Source of the DNA: Cyclospora cayetanensis
Lineage: Eukaryota; Apicomplexa; Conoidasida; Eucoccidiorida; Eimeriidae
Assembly: GCF_002999335.1 (NCBI RefSeq)
Contig: NW_020312185.1
Coordinates: 1 to 52,330 of the forward strand
Length of the DNA stretch: 52,330 bases
Direction of reading: 5' to 3'
Below the pieces are notes generated by a model. The model ran no database searches, was not told where the DNA came from, and was given only the letters and a program-made list of their open reading frames with translations. Shown piece after piece: positions 10,555 to 22,600 of this stretch; positions within the stretch are counted from its first letter, which is position 1; each line of letters begins with the position of its first letter. The translations under genes were made by a program, and so were the position numbers.

Positions 10555-13500
10555 TGTAGCAGGCGACAGTCCTGTGTTTATTATCTCCGTTTCTATGCTG
10601 CCTGTTAGCGATGGATTCCTGCCGTCTGCCTTTGCCGGGATTTCATGGGATGTCCTCGGTTAACTACTCCGGCACCTGGGTTATATGTCTACCAGTGCTT
10701 TGTTTTCCGTAATGGGTATTGTTTTAATATCTCATCTACCGAAGATTTGAGCTGCACTTCTGGTGCCGTCACATTTATTCCTCGGTTTCGTATGAGTTGG
10801 CTCTCTTTCTTATTCTTTGACTGGCTGTGCTCCCTCTCGGGCTCGTTTCTTTGTGCCCCTGGCTACTATATCACAGCTTGATTTCCTTGCGCTTGTCGCT
10901 GCGCTTCGTGCCCTCCTTTGGTCACTGGTCCCCCTAACTTTGCTGCTCTATTTCCCTTTCTCTCTATCCTTGCTCCCCAGATTCTCTAGTTGTGTGGACG
11001 TCTCTCTGTATCCCAATCTCAGTCAGTCTCCCCTCTTGCCTTTTCTAGCCTCTGTTCTCATCGATGTGTGCACATCCCTCCTCCTTGTGGCCTTTCCCGC
11101 TCACTGTGTGCCAGCACCGAGTCCCACACTCTAGTATTTAGACGGTCCAAAAACACTGAAGTTTTGCCTATTCTGAGGGGTGACAACACGAACCACCCCT
11201 ACCTTGCCCCCTTTTGCCGCTGCAGATGCTGCTACCTCTCCAGGCGTAGTGCATCTGTGTGGGTGAGAAAACAGGATTGCCAAGTCAACATATTTTGAAC
11301 GATAAAGGGCGAAATTAAAAGGTAATCGCTAACAGCTGGAGTGGTTGATTGGGCAGTAGATGCCAGCAGAAGTCTCGTACGTGGTGCTTGGGGGCCTTTC
11401 AACGCTGTGTTACTTCCATATAGGCGAACTCGCACTATAATAATTCATAATGCTTGTGTTTTTAAAGGCATATGAATATTTCAGGGTCATACAAAAGGAC
11501 AGAGAGCATTATACGACGGTAGGTGACCTGCACAGTCTACGGCTGCCGCAGTAGCAGCAGTAGCCCCTTACAATAGCAACAACCCTTTCATCGCTTCATG
11601 CTGTATTAAGAGTTGCAGCTTGTTCTGAGCTGTGTGCATCGAGTAGTAAGGGCAATACTTTGGTAGCTTCAAGCCGCATGCAAAACCAGGAGAAACAGGA
11701 GCAAGTACCCCTGCTGAAGAGCAGCACGGGCAGCGAGACTGATAAAGACGAACAGATGAATTTTCGCACCCTATGTTGCTCGTGGTTTTGACTAATTTTA
11801 CAGCAAATAAACGCGGGGAAAATCTTTATGAAAGCGGCACCAGCAACAGCGCAGAATGAGCACTTGCAGGAAGGAAGCAGTAACTCCAGTACCATTTGTC
11901 TTTGGTTCTTTGTCCACGCGTTGTTCACACTCTTCTAGTGCCTTTCTCCATGAATTCTTGCTCCGTGGCAAGCCTATTTTGTCCGCTGATGTTGTGGCAA
12001 GCCACTGCCTTCAGGGGTTTTACGGAAACGGCACGTGAGTGCGGATGGTTTACAGAGTTGGCACACAGTTGGTGACCCAGGGTGTCTTTTCTTTCCCATT
12101 TGGGATATCTTTATGACTCTTTTGTTAGCCAACTTTTGGTCTGCACCTTGCCTTCTTGTCTTTCCTTCCTTCCGCAGCTGTAGCGGGCTAAGCCACACTT
12201 CACTGTTTAATAGACTAGTTATATTAGCTAAGAACTACCAGATAAATGACAAACCGGTGTGTGTGCGAGCTATTTAGAGTTTGTTAACCCGATTAAAAAG
12301 GAATCAACGTGTGTTGATGCGCTATATGCTACCTGTAACTAGCTATGGATGCTTGAAATGCTCGGAGGGTGAGATTAGAGGCAATTATATGAAACCTGTA
12401 TTGTGCATAAACTTAATTGTTTCCCTTCTGGGGCCACGTGTGGAGTTTTAAAGCCTTTACCTAATCCTTATGTAGGCCTGTTTCCCCTTTTGGCGACCAG
12501 TCCTTTTCGTGTGCGCCTCAGCCTTGGTCCGGGTTCTTTAATGCTTTGTGCTGCATGTCGTTTTCGTGTTTGTCTTCTTCCAGCATCTCAAGATACCAGT
12601 CTGCCTGTGTTGCCTGTATGCGTCTGTCCTTATGTCTGCCTCTTCGTGCCCTCCCGCACTCGCTAGTGTTTTTCATTTTTGAGCCCTCTTTTGGCTGATC
12701 ATCGCCGGTAATCAGCGTTGGATACAAACGCACAGCTCATGTAGTAAGTCACTTAAGGTTTCCATTGGGATACATCCGGCCTTGAACCCGGTACAAAGCT
12801 TAGCTCACTGTGATTCACTGTGCTTCCAAATAGCTCCGCTTGCTCCCCGCTTTCAACCCAAAGGGTTTAGGCTCGGAACGACAGAGACAGCTAACGCATG
12901 CGTTGCTGCGTCCTTGCACCCGTATCCATTTGCGAAGAGCGACTAAACGCGCAGGCGCATAACGTAACTTTTTCAATCTTGAGGGAGCTATACTACAGAA
13001 CAAATAACAGATACGAACGGTCAGGCTAAGTATAAAACCCCTTACCAAGTTTTTATTAATTTGACTCATGTAACAGAAAATGTTTAAATGAAGCTTACCG
13101 CAGTACAGTATCCACCGGGGGGCTGGCATGCGGGCGGCCAATCTAGCGTTTTAGTGCAAAGCAAGTATTTATGTCCGCTTGAACATGTCTGGCATTTGAA
13201 TTGCACACAGGCCCGAAGATCCAGTCCTAGAATGGCAATGGGAATCTGAAGCACACAGGAAAAACGATCAGATCGGGGTGTGCAAATAAAGTGAAGTAGT
13301 CCTTATTAGGAAAGAGCTGAACTCGTCAGCCAGCGACTGAATCCTACGGCCTTCATGGGTAAGTAGGAACGGCTGAAGCCTGATTCTTCCTCCTTTCTAA
13401 GCAAGAGTGAATATAAACTTGATCCAGCTAGTGACACAGAGAGCGTGTAACGAGTGCATCCCCAAGCAAAGTGTGACCAAAGTTGAGCTCGCAATTTTCC

Positions 13501-13982
13501 ACAAAACGGTTGATCCTAGGGAATGGGAGTCTGTGTCTAGATGAGGCGGCGGAATACCTAAGCCTTATGAGGTTTGGCGAGGTGGATTTGTCGATTTAGC
13601 AGTCTAACCAGATATTACTGGAATCGTACTCTTTGTTTCTGCTAGCAGCCCGGGGTGGGTAAAGGGCGCTGGAAGGAATCGTTGCTTAACAAAGCTGCTA
13701 CAGAAGTCATTCGCTATTGCCATCGATGCCATGAAACTCCTGAGTTTTTCGACTTTTCAAAATATTTACTGGAGGATTTTATTTTAGTTGGTAGAGCTTT
13801 AGTACTTTACTGCTATCGATTGTCCTGCGCATGCGCGATGTGGGGCCGGTGGACTTGTACTTTTGGCGCTGCTGATGAGGCAGTTATTCTACTACTTCCT
13901 CTCGTGCTAACTTGAAAAGTCTCTGCCATTGCCAGCATCTTCAAGCGGGCCAAAAGTTTTGCGTGGATATCAGCTTTGTGCA
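10555..13982. other. Intergenic region between IFT52 and BRX1
   Basis: About 3.4 kb between the divergent 5' ends of IFT52 and BRX1. The + strand is strongly pyrimidine-rich at 10,790-11,110 and again near 12,420-12,680. Several short open frames exist but they are low-complexity or lack splice partners. An in-frame extension of BRX1 runs back to 13929 without an ATG. I see no RNA gene. Confidence 0.5.
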
Positions 13983-16669
13983 ATGGGCCGTCAAGCAGGA
14001 GCCAGCGCTGCAGAGAAGTCGCCTGCTGTAGCGGCTGGAGAAGCGGGGATTGCAGACTCAAAACGAGCGGCCAAAAGGGGAGCTGGTGTAACTGCTAGCA
14101 GGAAGGAGGAAGAGGCAACCACAGTCTCGAGGGGCCTAACCTTGTGCCACAGGGACTCGAAGAGGCCCCGGCTTCAACAGCAGCAACAGCAGCTGCAGCA
14201 GCGAAAAAATCACAAGCGCCAAGAGCTCCATGTAGAAGAAAAGGATCTGCTGGAACCCGAAGGAGATATTACTGCTGACTCTGAAGCGGGAAAAGCCGAC
14301 CTTTCGGCAACGGCACCAGCGGCATCCGCTGAAGCATCAGCACCGCAAAAAGATGCTGTGGCAGTAGCCATTGATGCAGCAGTAGCAGCAGACCCGTATC
14401 TACTGGAGGATGCAGATTACTTGCGATCAGAACGGCGCTGGTTAAATCGCCAAAGGGTCCTGCTTCTAGGCAGCCGCGGTATCACAGCACGTTCGAGGCA
14501 TCTCATGGAGGACCTTAAGAGACTCCTTCCGCACCATAAAGCAGAGGCAAGCATGTCCTCTAAATAATGCGTTATGGGATGGGGACATTACGAATGTCAG
14601 GCAAATCCTAAAGTCCATGCTGGAGGCCTATGAGAGCCCACCTGCCCTTTGCCGCTTATTGATACGGATAAGCAGTACGGCCAGGTGTTTTTGATTTTGG
14701 ATGGTTTTTTGGGAATAAGGGCCGAGAGAATACATTTTGTGTGTGGTCGCAGACGAAGTGGGAGAAGAAGGAGAAGCTCCAGAATATTGCCGAACTCTGC
14801 CAACTGCGGTCGTAAGGCCTTCATGCTTTTGCAACTATCTTTGAAGCTGTTTAACAGGCTGCTGCTGGGATAGTCACTGCCATTATTTCTGTCGCAGTCA
14901 TTCAGCTAGTGCCTTTTCCTTTGCTGTAATGCCTGCTTTAGCTGCTCGTGTTGTGGCTGCTGTTCTCTTAGGTGCAACGCCGTTGTGTATCTGGAACAAC
15001 GAAAGAACGATGCGCTGCTGCATGTCACCAAAGTGCCTCTTGGTCCCACCTTTATTGCTAGAGTGATGAACGGTAGGAATTGGTGTTAAGCATCTAGAAG
15101 CTGGCTGTGTGTGCGTTTTGGCACCTGCAAATGGGACCGTGCTTCACTTCTGCTCGGCGCCGTATGCTGTGCCACCTCCAAACATCGTGGACTGGCAAGG
15201 ATGATTGGGCTTGGTATTCTGCGCTTGCTGTTCAGTGGAGACTCTTAGCGAGTTGCGCCTCTCTGGGAATTGCTTGCTGCATTCAAGACCGTTGCTGGTC
15301 TTCGCCGCTGAATTCGACAGAGAGCCACAGTTCAGGGTTCTTAAGGAGTTGTTCACGCAGGTATGGATTGGAATTTAGGCATCGAGGTGTGGGATTCCGG
15401 TATGGAGTGTCTGAATCAGGGTTAGGGAGTCTGATTCGAAGCTTGCTAAGGGATCCGGGACTCTTGCTGTGAATTTGGATTGGGGGTTAAGGCGTCAGAA
15501 GAACTTCAAGCGCCCGCAACAGCTACCACTTAAGTGGTCAGGAATCTGGGGTTTGTTGTATAGGGTTGGCGATTATATGCGTAGGTTTTCGGTACACCGA
15601 GGAACCATCCTAAATCCAAGCCTTTCTTTGACCACGTGATGTGCTTCTTCGTCGCTGACTGCCGCATTTGGTTTAGGCACTACCAGGCAAGTCGGTGCTA
15701 CGGGCTTCGTGTTACTGGTGTGGGGCAGAGTTTTGAGGGATTGGGTGCATGCACATTCCTCGCATTCTGGTTTGCTGCTCGAGGTTTTGACTATCACGTC
15801 TACGGGGCTTAAAGGTTGCCGATGAGGGTGTATGGTATTTGCTGTTTCAGGTTGCCCCTCTCGTGGTTGGGGAAGGCGGCGATGCAAACAATCCTCACAG
15901 ACAAACTTACATCGAGATTGGTAGGGCTAGCACTTTTTTTTATAAACGCGCTGTTCGCTTTCCAAAACGATTATGGCTGTACATAGGCTACTAGCTGCGA
16001 GTAGCTTGCAGTTCTTTAAAGGTTTACGGATGAGGGCTGTGTGTTTGGCCATGTGTTTTAGGGCCTCGTTTTGTACTGGACCCCGTGAAGATTTTGGAAG
16101 GCAGCTTTTGCGGCAAAACTCTTTGGCGTAACGCCGTGTTCGTGAGAACTAGAGACGTGAGTCGAAGCTGAATGCCCGCAGCCCTTAATTTTTTGACATG
16201 TTTGCTGCGAGAGGGAAAGCTGAGACGTATTAGTGGTTCGATGGTCTAGATGTGTAATTTCAAGATTTTGCGCTTGCGCAGTTATTGAGGCCGCGGAGAC
16301 TTCAGGCAGCGTTGGACTTCGCAAGGCGCCAGGAACAGAAGGAAAGGAGAAAGGTGATGACCCTGTACCTGTAGTACATGTAATGTGTTCGCCTACGAAT
16401 GTACCAACTAAGGGTTTGAGCGTCGCTATGACCTTGTCGATCAAGCCTCGTAGTACATGTATTGTATGATATGTATTTTGGAGCTTCGGGTGTACGCTTT
16501 GGCTTAAGAGTTAAGGCTTCAGAGTTATGGTTTGATGTGGCTGACGCAGACGTACCTCGATGCAGTTATGCAGAACGAGCCAAGAAGCAAGTTGGCAAGG
16601 GAGAGCATTTTCGGTGTAGACAACGATCATAAGAAGCTAAACTCTAACAAATCAAAGTCTAAATCATGA
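13983..16669 (+). CDS. BRX1: Ribosome biogenesis protein BRX1, Brix domain, 9 exons
   Basis: BRX1 is a nucleolar Brix-domain protein needed for 60S subunit assembly. Exons: 13983-14546, 14753-14811, 14972-15072, 15236-15360, 15585-15686, 15851-15920, 16062-16156, 16282-16353, 16550-16669. They join with matching phases to 1308 nt, 435 residues. Family signatures run in order across the junctions: WLNRQRVLLLGSRGI, LLPHHK then KWEKKEKL, LSELRLSGNCLLHSRPLL, HPKSKPFFDHVMCFFVAD, IWFRHYQ and GPRFVLDPVKILEGSFCG. Residues 1-150 are a low-complexity Ala/Gln/Glu region with basic clusters, probably for nucleolar targeting. The central segment after KWEKKEKL is divergent. Introns 1 and 5 have GC donors (GAG|GCAAGC, CAG|GCAAGT). 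Intron 4 carries telomere-like repeats. The start is the first ATG in the open frame. Confidence 0.93.
15361..15584 (+). repeat. Degenerate telomere-like repeats in BRX1 intron 4
   Basis: The intron is made of diverged units around TTTAGGG, for example GGAATTTAGGCATCG, CAGGGTTAGGGAG, GGGGGTTAAGG and TATAGGGTTGG. The G-rich strand is the sense strand of the host gene. Similar units sit in introns of three other genes in the window. Confidence 0.7.
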
Positions 16670-18132
16670 ATAAGAAGCTTGTGTGTTTGAAGAATACATT
16701 GATCCAATGACTGACGCAACTGTCTTACTTTTTACTTTGTGTAATGACGTGCGGTCCCCGTGGTAGGGAAGAAGGGAATACTGAGCATTAGTGGAATAGG
16801 CATTAGGGTGTGGTGGATTTGTAGTGGAGGAAAGTAACGGGAAGAATGTAACTCGCTGTTGCTTCCGGAAAGGTGTCGAGTTCCCCTTTCGAACTTAGAT
16901 GGCTCGCAAGGAACGATTGTTAGCACAGTACACATAGATAGAGGCAATTGGAGATCAGGTAGTGGACTTGGGATCTTTTTGAGAGTGTGTAGTTACCGAT
17001 TCTGCTGCTTTTAATGTTCCCTCGTACCAATATTTCTACTCCGCCGCAAAGTTGCTTCAGTGCTATGTGTGATCCTGCTGTTGCTGCTCCTGCAATTGCT
17101 GATGCTTGTATACTGCATCTACTGGCTGCCATATTAGTATGCACACTACTCGTGGCCCTTTATCGCACTTTGTCCCCTCGGGCAATCCCTTGCCACTAAT
17201 CACTTCTATGCGTGAACGCGCTGTTAATGCCACACTGCGGCTGCGGTGATGGGCTGCCACGCGGAACCTCGGTCTATCCCGTTCACAATAATTTCACACC
17301 TGGAAAAACCGTAACTCCATGCCTGAAATCGGCATTATGCATAACTAACCAAAGCACTGAAACTCGATCCCGATACACTACTCTGCCCTTCCGGGTAGCC
17401 GCTCGTTTGCAGTGAAAGGACGACGAGCACAGGGACAGAGGGGGCGATATTCAATGCAGTGAAATAGGTTGAGGCCAGAAAGACCCCAATCTGAGGTTGG
17501 AATCAAATGTACATTACGTGCATTAGTACCTAAGGCAAAAGCAGCCCTCCATCAGTTTCTCGGGCTATATAAGCAGCCGCTTGAGCTACAGCTAGTAGTG
17601 CTCAATCAGAAAAACAAGGGTCTATGTTTCTGACCTTAGATTCTCACAAATACACTAGCATCGCAAAACAGCAACAATGCTGAAGCTCTTCACTTTTCAG
17701 TTTAGCGTTTACGGCTTCAACGTTTCGACAGCACTGGCCGCGGCTCGTTTCCACCATAGAACAAGCACCCTGCACGTCGGTTGCCCGGCACGTTGGTCTC
17801 TCCTGCCCACATATGATGCATTATTATCTCCCGTTAAATTCAGCGCTTCAACTCTATTTTTTGCTGTTTTTTTCTTTGCTGCCGAGCGTGAAGGCCAGTG
17901 TTGGCGGCGTTTCCTTTCAATCCCTGCCAGGCTTGACTTCGTAGTTTCCTCTGACCTTTGCCCTTTCATCCTCCACTCTGCCTCCGTAAGGCTTGTCTCT
18001 GCCGCATCTGGCTCTGCTTAATGCGCTCTGCGTGCCCTGTATAGGCGTCTGGCAGCATACTTGAAGATTGTTGTTCCTGGTGTTGCTCCGGCCATGCCTC
18101 TTCTCACATAGGCCACTAGCCTGTTCTAATCC
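16670..18132. other. Intergenic region, no supported gene
   Basis: Between the BRX1 stop and a small gene on the other strand. An open frame at 17677-18021 (+) begins at an ATG preceded about 110 bases upstream by a TATATAA-like stretch, but its composition is unconvincing. I see no repeat array or RNA gene. Confidence 0.5.
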
Positions 18133-18453
18133 TTACTGTTGATTCTCCTGGAAACGTCTGGAGCGTCTGCGCCGCACTGCCTCTGTGAGAGACAATGCAG
18201 GAGTAACTTCGGCCTCTTCTTGGATGGCATCATGGGGTGCCTTGGATGGCAGCTTGAGGTCCTTTCTCCTTCTCCCATGTTTCCTCCCTTCCTCTTCAAA
18301 CGAGTGCATACCCACTTCTGAGGTGCGCGCCTCCTTGAAGGCCTCAGGCAAGGCAGATACAACAGCAGGACCTAACCCCCCGGACCTCCCCAAGGCATGG
18401 CTAGCGACATATGCCGCTATGGCTGCAAGAAAGGCCAAACGAAACAGTGCCAT
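18133..18453 (-). CDS. Small putative secreted protein, 106 residues
   Basis: I do not recognise a family. The frame opens with a good signal-peptide pattern: residues 1-22 read MALFRLAFLAAIAAYVASHA then LG, with a basic residue followed by a hydrophobic core rich in Ala and Leu. The rest is hydrophilic, with basic clusters GRKHGRRRKD in the middle and VRRRRSRRF near the end. Apicomplexans secrete many small proteins through micronemes, rhoptries or dense granules, so an exported protein is plausible, but nothing links it to a given organelle. It could be the first exon of a longer gene. A shadow frame overlaps at 18126-18362. Confidence 0.45.
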   Translation of the reverse strand: MALFRLAFLAAIAAYVASHALGRSGGLGPAVVSALPEAFKEARTSEVGMHSFEEEGRKHGRRRKDLKLPSKAPHDAIQEEAEVTPALSLTEAVRRRRSRRFQENQQ

Positions 18454-19671
18454 TGTTACTTCTACGGCTTAGCCACCTGAACCCTGGTAAGGTATAGTAA
18501 ACACGAAACGAAGGGAGAAATACGCGACCTCGATGATGTCTCAGACCGACCGCCACAAGGAATAGCGGTTTAGGATGGTTGATTAAATACTTTGGGTGAG
18601 CATATGTGGTGACCTCAGGAAGAAAAATAGTGAGAGGTGAAATAAATACCGGTTCGTTATGGTGAAAACAGGTGATTGACCTTCAACCCGAGACCGTGGC
18701 GAGCCAGCTCGATCTAGGTTCGATCTGACCTCGATGGTGACTAGCAATGGCAGCAGCTTCTGCAGAAGCCATTGCACCAGCTCATTCAGTTTGCTTTTTA
18801 GTTTCCATGCTTGATTTCTGCAGCATTAGTGGGTAGATTCCGTTCAAAGGAAAATAATTGAATGTCCCAGTCCAGCGGTGACCCTGATGCCATCCAGAGC
18901 CGACTCACCAAACGCTCGCGTTGATTCTATTTTGTGTTTCCCCAGTTTATATTGCTATAGGGCTAGGTGAAACTGTAGGCTGAGTGTAGGAATGAAAGGA
19001 AGCGCTCGGAATCTCCCACAGAATCAGTAATTAGCCCTGACCCCCACTCCTACAATAAACACTCCGAAGCGGAGCAGGATTCTACGACGTAAGTACTATT
19101 CAACGGTATTGATACAAAAAAGGACGATTTAGTAAGTTTGACCTAAGATATCGAGGCGTATGGTATTGGAGTAGAGCTAAAGCTAGGGTTTACGCAGAGT
19201 GGAGGAAACATGGGGCCACGCAGTGGTGGACCGAGCAAGTAGAGCAGCCATTACGCCCTACGCCCTGCGTAAAACGCTCGAGAATCTAATTCCTAATCCG
19301 TTCATGGTAAACTTTAAACTCTCGGCTACGAAACGAAGGGGAGAGCAAAGGGTGCAATAAGCTTGAATCCCCTTTTCCAAAGGTTTTTACGAATCACTTG
19401 CAAGACATATCACGGCATCCCCGGGGCTTCGAAAACTACGCGTCCCCTAATAGAAGAACACAGTGGCACTAGTAGCCGCAGCATCGGTGGCTGCTGGGAA
19501 GCCACCTGATATGACAGAGAGGAAAGGCGATGGGAGATCGAATGAGAGGCAAGAGGCTAGGCACAGAGGGCCTAACTACACGAGGAAAGAGGCCACCACG
19601 CCCTCCTGAGGCAATAACTAGCCACTATTCACAACGTTTTCAGTGCAGTGGATAAAAGAACAGCAAGAACA
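18454..19671. other. Intergenic region, no supported gene
   Basis: About 1.2 kb upstream of both the small secreted-protein frame (-) and the 11-exon coiled-coil gene (+). No long frame, repeat array or RNA gene is visible. Confidence 0.5.
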
Positions 19672-22600
19672 ATGATGGATGGAGCAGCATCAATGGCAGC
19701 ACGAAACATAGTAGCCAACTCAGCAGTAGGTAACAAATTTCCCGCTGCGTTCTTTGTTGCATTTGCCCATCTGCAGACGCAATCTTCTTGTTTCACCTTC
19801 CACAGCTGCCTACGCTGGCTTTTCTACTACTGCAAACGTCCCTTCGCTCCGCGGCAACGGATCTAGAATAGGCTCGCAAACGATGTCTTCGAGAGCCAAG
19901 GAGTTGAAGGACCTGGCGTCTTCGCTGCTGACTCTAGACGCTGCAGCGTTGTCAAAAGCACCCTCCGAGCTGGAAGGCTCTGTAGCAGCAGTACCGCAAA
20001 CTGGTGCAAGAGTGGAAGCAGCAGGCGAAGCCAGGGCCAGCTGCTTCAGAAGATGGAATCAGCAGCAAAGAAAGTCTTCCGACTGCGTTCACGCTCTTAT
20101 GTTAGAGTCTTCTGCAGCAGCCAAAGCAGCGACAATAGTGGGCGCAGGATCAGGTGGCCACTCTCCCCGATCGACGCACCAAAGAAGAATCTCCACTTCA
20201 ATGGAACCGCCTTGTGAGGCTCTTGCTGCAGCAACACAGATAGTGAAAGAGAAACAGAAGCAGTTGCTGCACCGTCTTGACAGCATTGCAGCAGGCGAGC
20301 GGCTTCTCATGCAGAGGCGCCAGCGAGAACAGCGCATCAAGGCACCCACAACTCGCAGCAGAATCACCGCTCCTGTAATGGGCCCACTGCAACACCCAGA
20401 AGAGCTGCGCCAACAGAAGCGGCGTCAACTCTTGCAGCAGCTGCAGGCGCATATTTGCCCCCAGGAGCAGCAAAACCCACTGTTGGAGCACTACCATCAC
20501 CTTCAACAGCCGTCGCCGAAGCAGAAATGCTTCTATAGTAGCAAGCGCCCTCGTTCCTCAACACCAAGGCGACTGCACATGAAACTGCAGCAGCACCGAC
20601 ACCAGCCACAGGAGATACTTGAGGCGCAACCGCATACCCATTCGGATATGATGCATGAACATGAGCAGAAGATTTCGGCGATATTGAAGCAGCAGGAAGA
20701 CCTGCTAACCGAGCAATCGCAGCATCAGTGGAAGCAAACGCAGTTCAATCACCAGCAGCCAAAACAGATGGGGTATGGATGTGGTACCTTTCTAACTGCC
20801 TGTGCAGATGCTGTTGGCTTTGGACTCCCTAATGGTGCAGCAAGCGGCAGCAATAACATTAGTCCTGTGAACGATGCGAACATCCATCGCAAAATTTTAG
20901 CACCAACTCCCGCCTTGAAGCCCCAGGGTGCTGGAACGACTGCAGTATCACCAGTTGCCGTTGCTTCAAGCTCAACAGTTTCATCTAGCACTGATAACCC
21001 TCGGAGTATTTTAAAAGACCTGACCCACACAATAGCTCGCGCAAGCAACAGTAGGCGCTACAGCAGCAGCAAAAACTTCCAGAAGCGGAAGAAAAAGCAG
21101 AAGAAGCAGCAACGAGATCAGCAGCATGTGCGTCTGCTAGACATGCAAATTGAAGGCTTCCGCCAGCTGCTGGAATTATCCAAAAGTAATGCTCTAACTC
21201 CTAAATCGTCTACTGTAAACAGGAGTAAGCACTGCTGCGGATAGCCGTTCGCGGCAGCAGCAGTAACAGGGCGTGCTGCACAACTTCCTTCGAGTATTAT
21301 TATGCTTCACCCCAATGCAGTCAGTGCATGCGACTTCCATTCCTAATCCATGATTTAAGGCTGAATTCTGGTTTGAATTGCTGCTAGTTCTGGTACTCTG
21401 CTCTTATTGGGCTGCAGCAGCACCGCATTCCCTGGTGTTTGCACGGCGGCAACAGCTGCAGGAGCTTGCAGCCTCTAAGGCAGACAGTTTGCTGCACTTC
21501 ACCGCAACTGCGGAGGCCGCAGCAGTAAGATGTGCCCTCATTGCTCAAGCACGAGACGCCTTCAAAAATGTAAGCATACACTAGATCGTGAACCTTACTC
21601 CGTTTAGTCCTAAGCCATAAATCGGCACATGTAGACGCTACCAATGCTAGAGGGTGCTGTCCCTGCCTGCTGCTACCACTCCTGCCATTGCTCCGATTGT
21701 TCTTGTCGCAGCACGTGACGATAAACGGGTGGCGGCTGCACCGCAATGTAATAAACACCGGCGCTAGTAGCAGAAGCCTTGGGATCTACACGCTCCGCGC
21801 TGCTGCCGCTGCATGGAAGGGCGATAAGCTACATCAAGCAGCAGAAGCAGCACTTGCAACCGAACAAGAGCTAAAAAAGAAAGCGGAAGAACTCTTGCCT
21901 TACAAGTAAGGCATGGGGTTTTGTATAGGTTTTTGGATGTAGGGTATGCCTCCACTGCCTTGGAAAAGGGTCGAGGTGCTCTGGTACAGATCACGAACAT
22001 GCAGTACAAGCAATGGCTTTGGAGGTACTGGTATGAAAGCCGGGATGCACAGCGGGGTATTTGGGTTTTGTGATTTAGGCTGTGCATGATAAAGATCTCG
22101 GGTGCATATGGGAACCCGATGGCCCTGCTAAAGCAGCTGCAATCTCTGAAGGCGACTAAGAATGAGCTGCAAAAGCAGACGAACGAAATCAGCAGTAAAT
22201 CCCAGATTACAGAATCTGAAAAGTGCCTGCCAGCGATAGCCATAAGCCAGCCTGTACAAATTACAAATTACGAGCGCTTCTAGTGGAAATTGCTAGCAAC
22301 TCTCTATCATCATATTAAAGAGATTCTTGCTTGTCAGATAAGGGTTTTAAATATCAGGGTTTGGTTAGTACGGTTTAGGTGCGTGAAGTTTAATTTAGGC
22401 AAGCGAATTTTGGGTGCTCAGGGCGTATCGAAGAGGGCCAATCAGCATTTCTGAGATTTAAAGAAACAGCAAAGCAAGCAGAAGGAGCTTATCTAGCCAC
22501 AATGAGTAAACCCTAAAAGGCTATGCTGTAAAACTATTCGTCACACTCAACACACCGATGTGGATAAATGAAACACTCTGCGCATAGGCCTAGGCTCAGC

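Noticed and set aside
12770..12830. tRNA-like T arm around GGGTTCAAGG on the - strand
   Set aside because: No acceptor, D or anticodon arms can be folded around it. Other GGTTCGA-like sites (18,715; 48,760) also fail.
17677..18021. A 114-codon + strand frame starting with ATG
   Set aside because: Composition is not protein-like, there is no splice partner, and nothing is recognisable.
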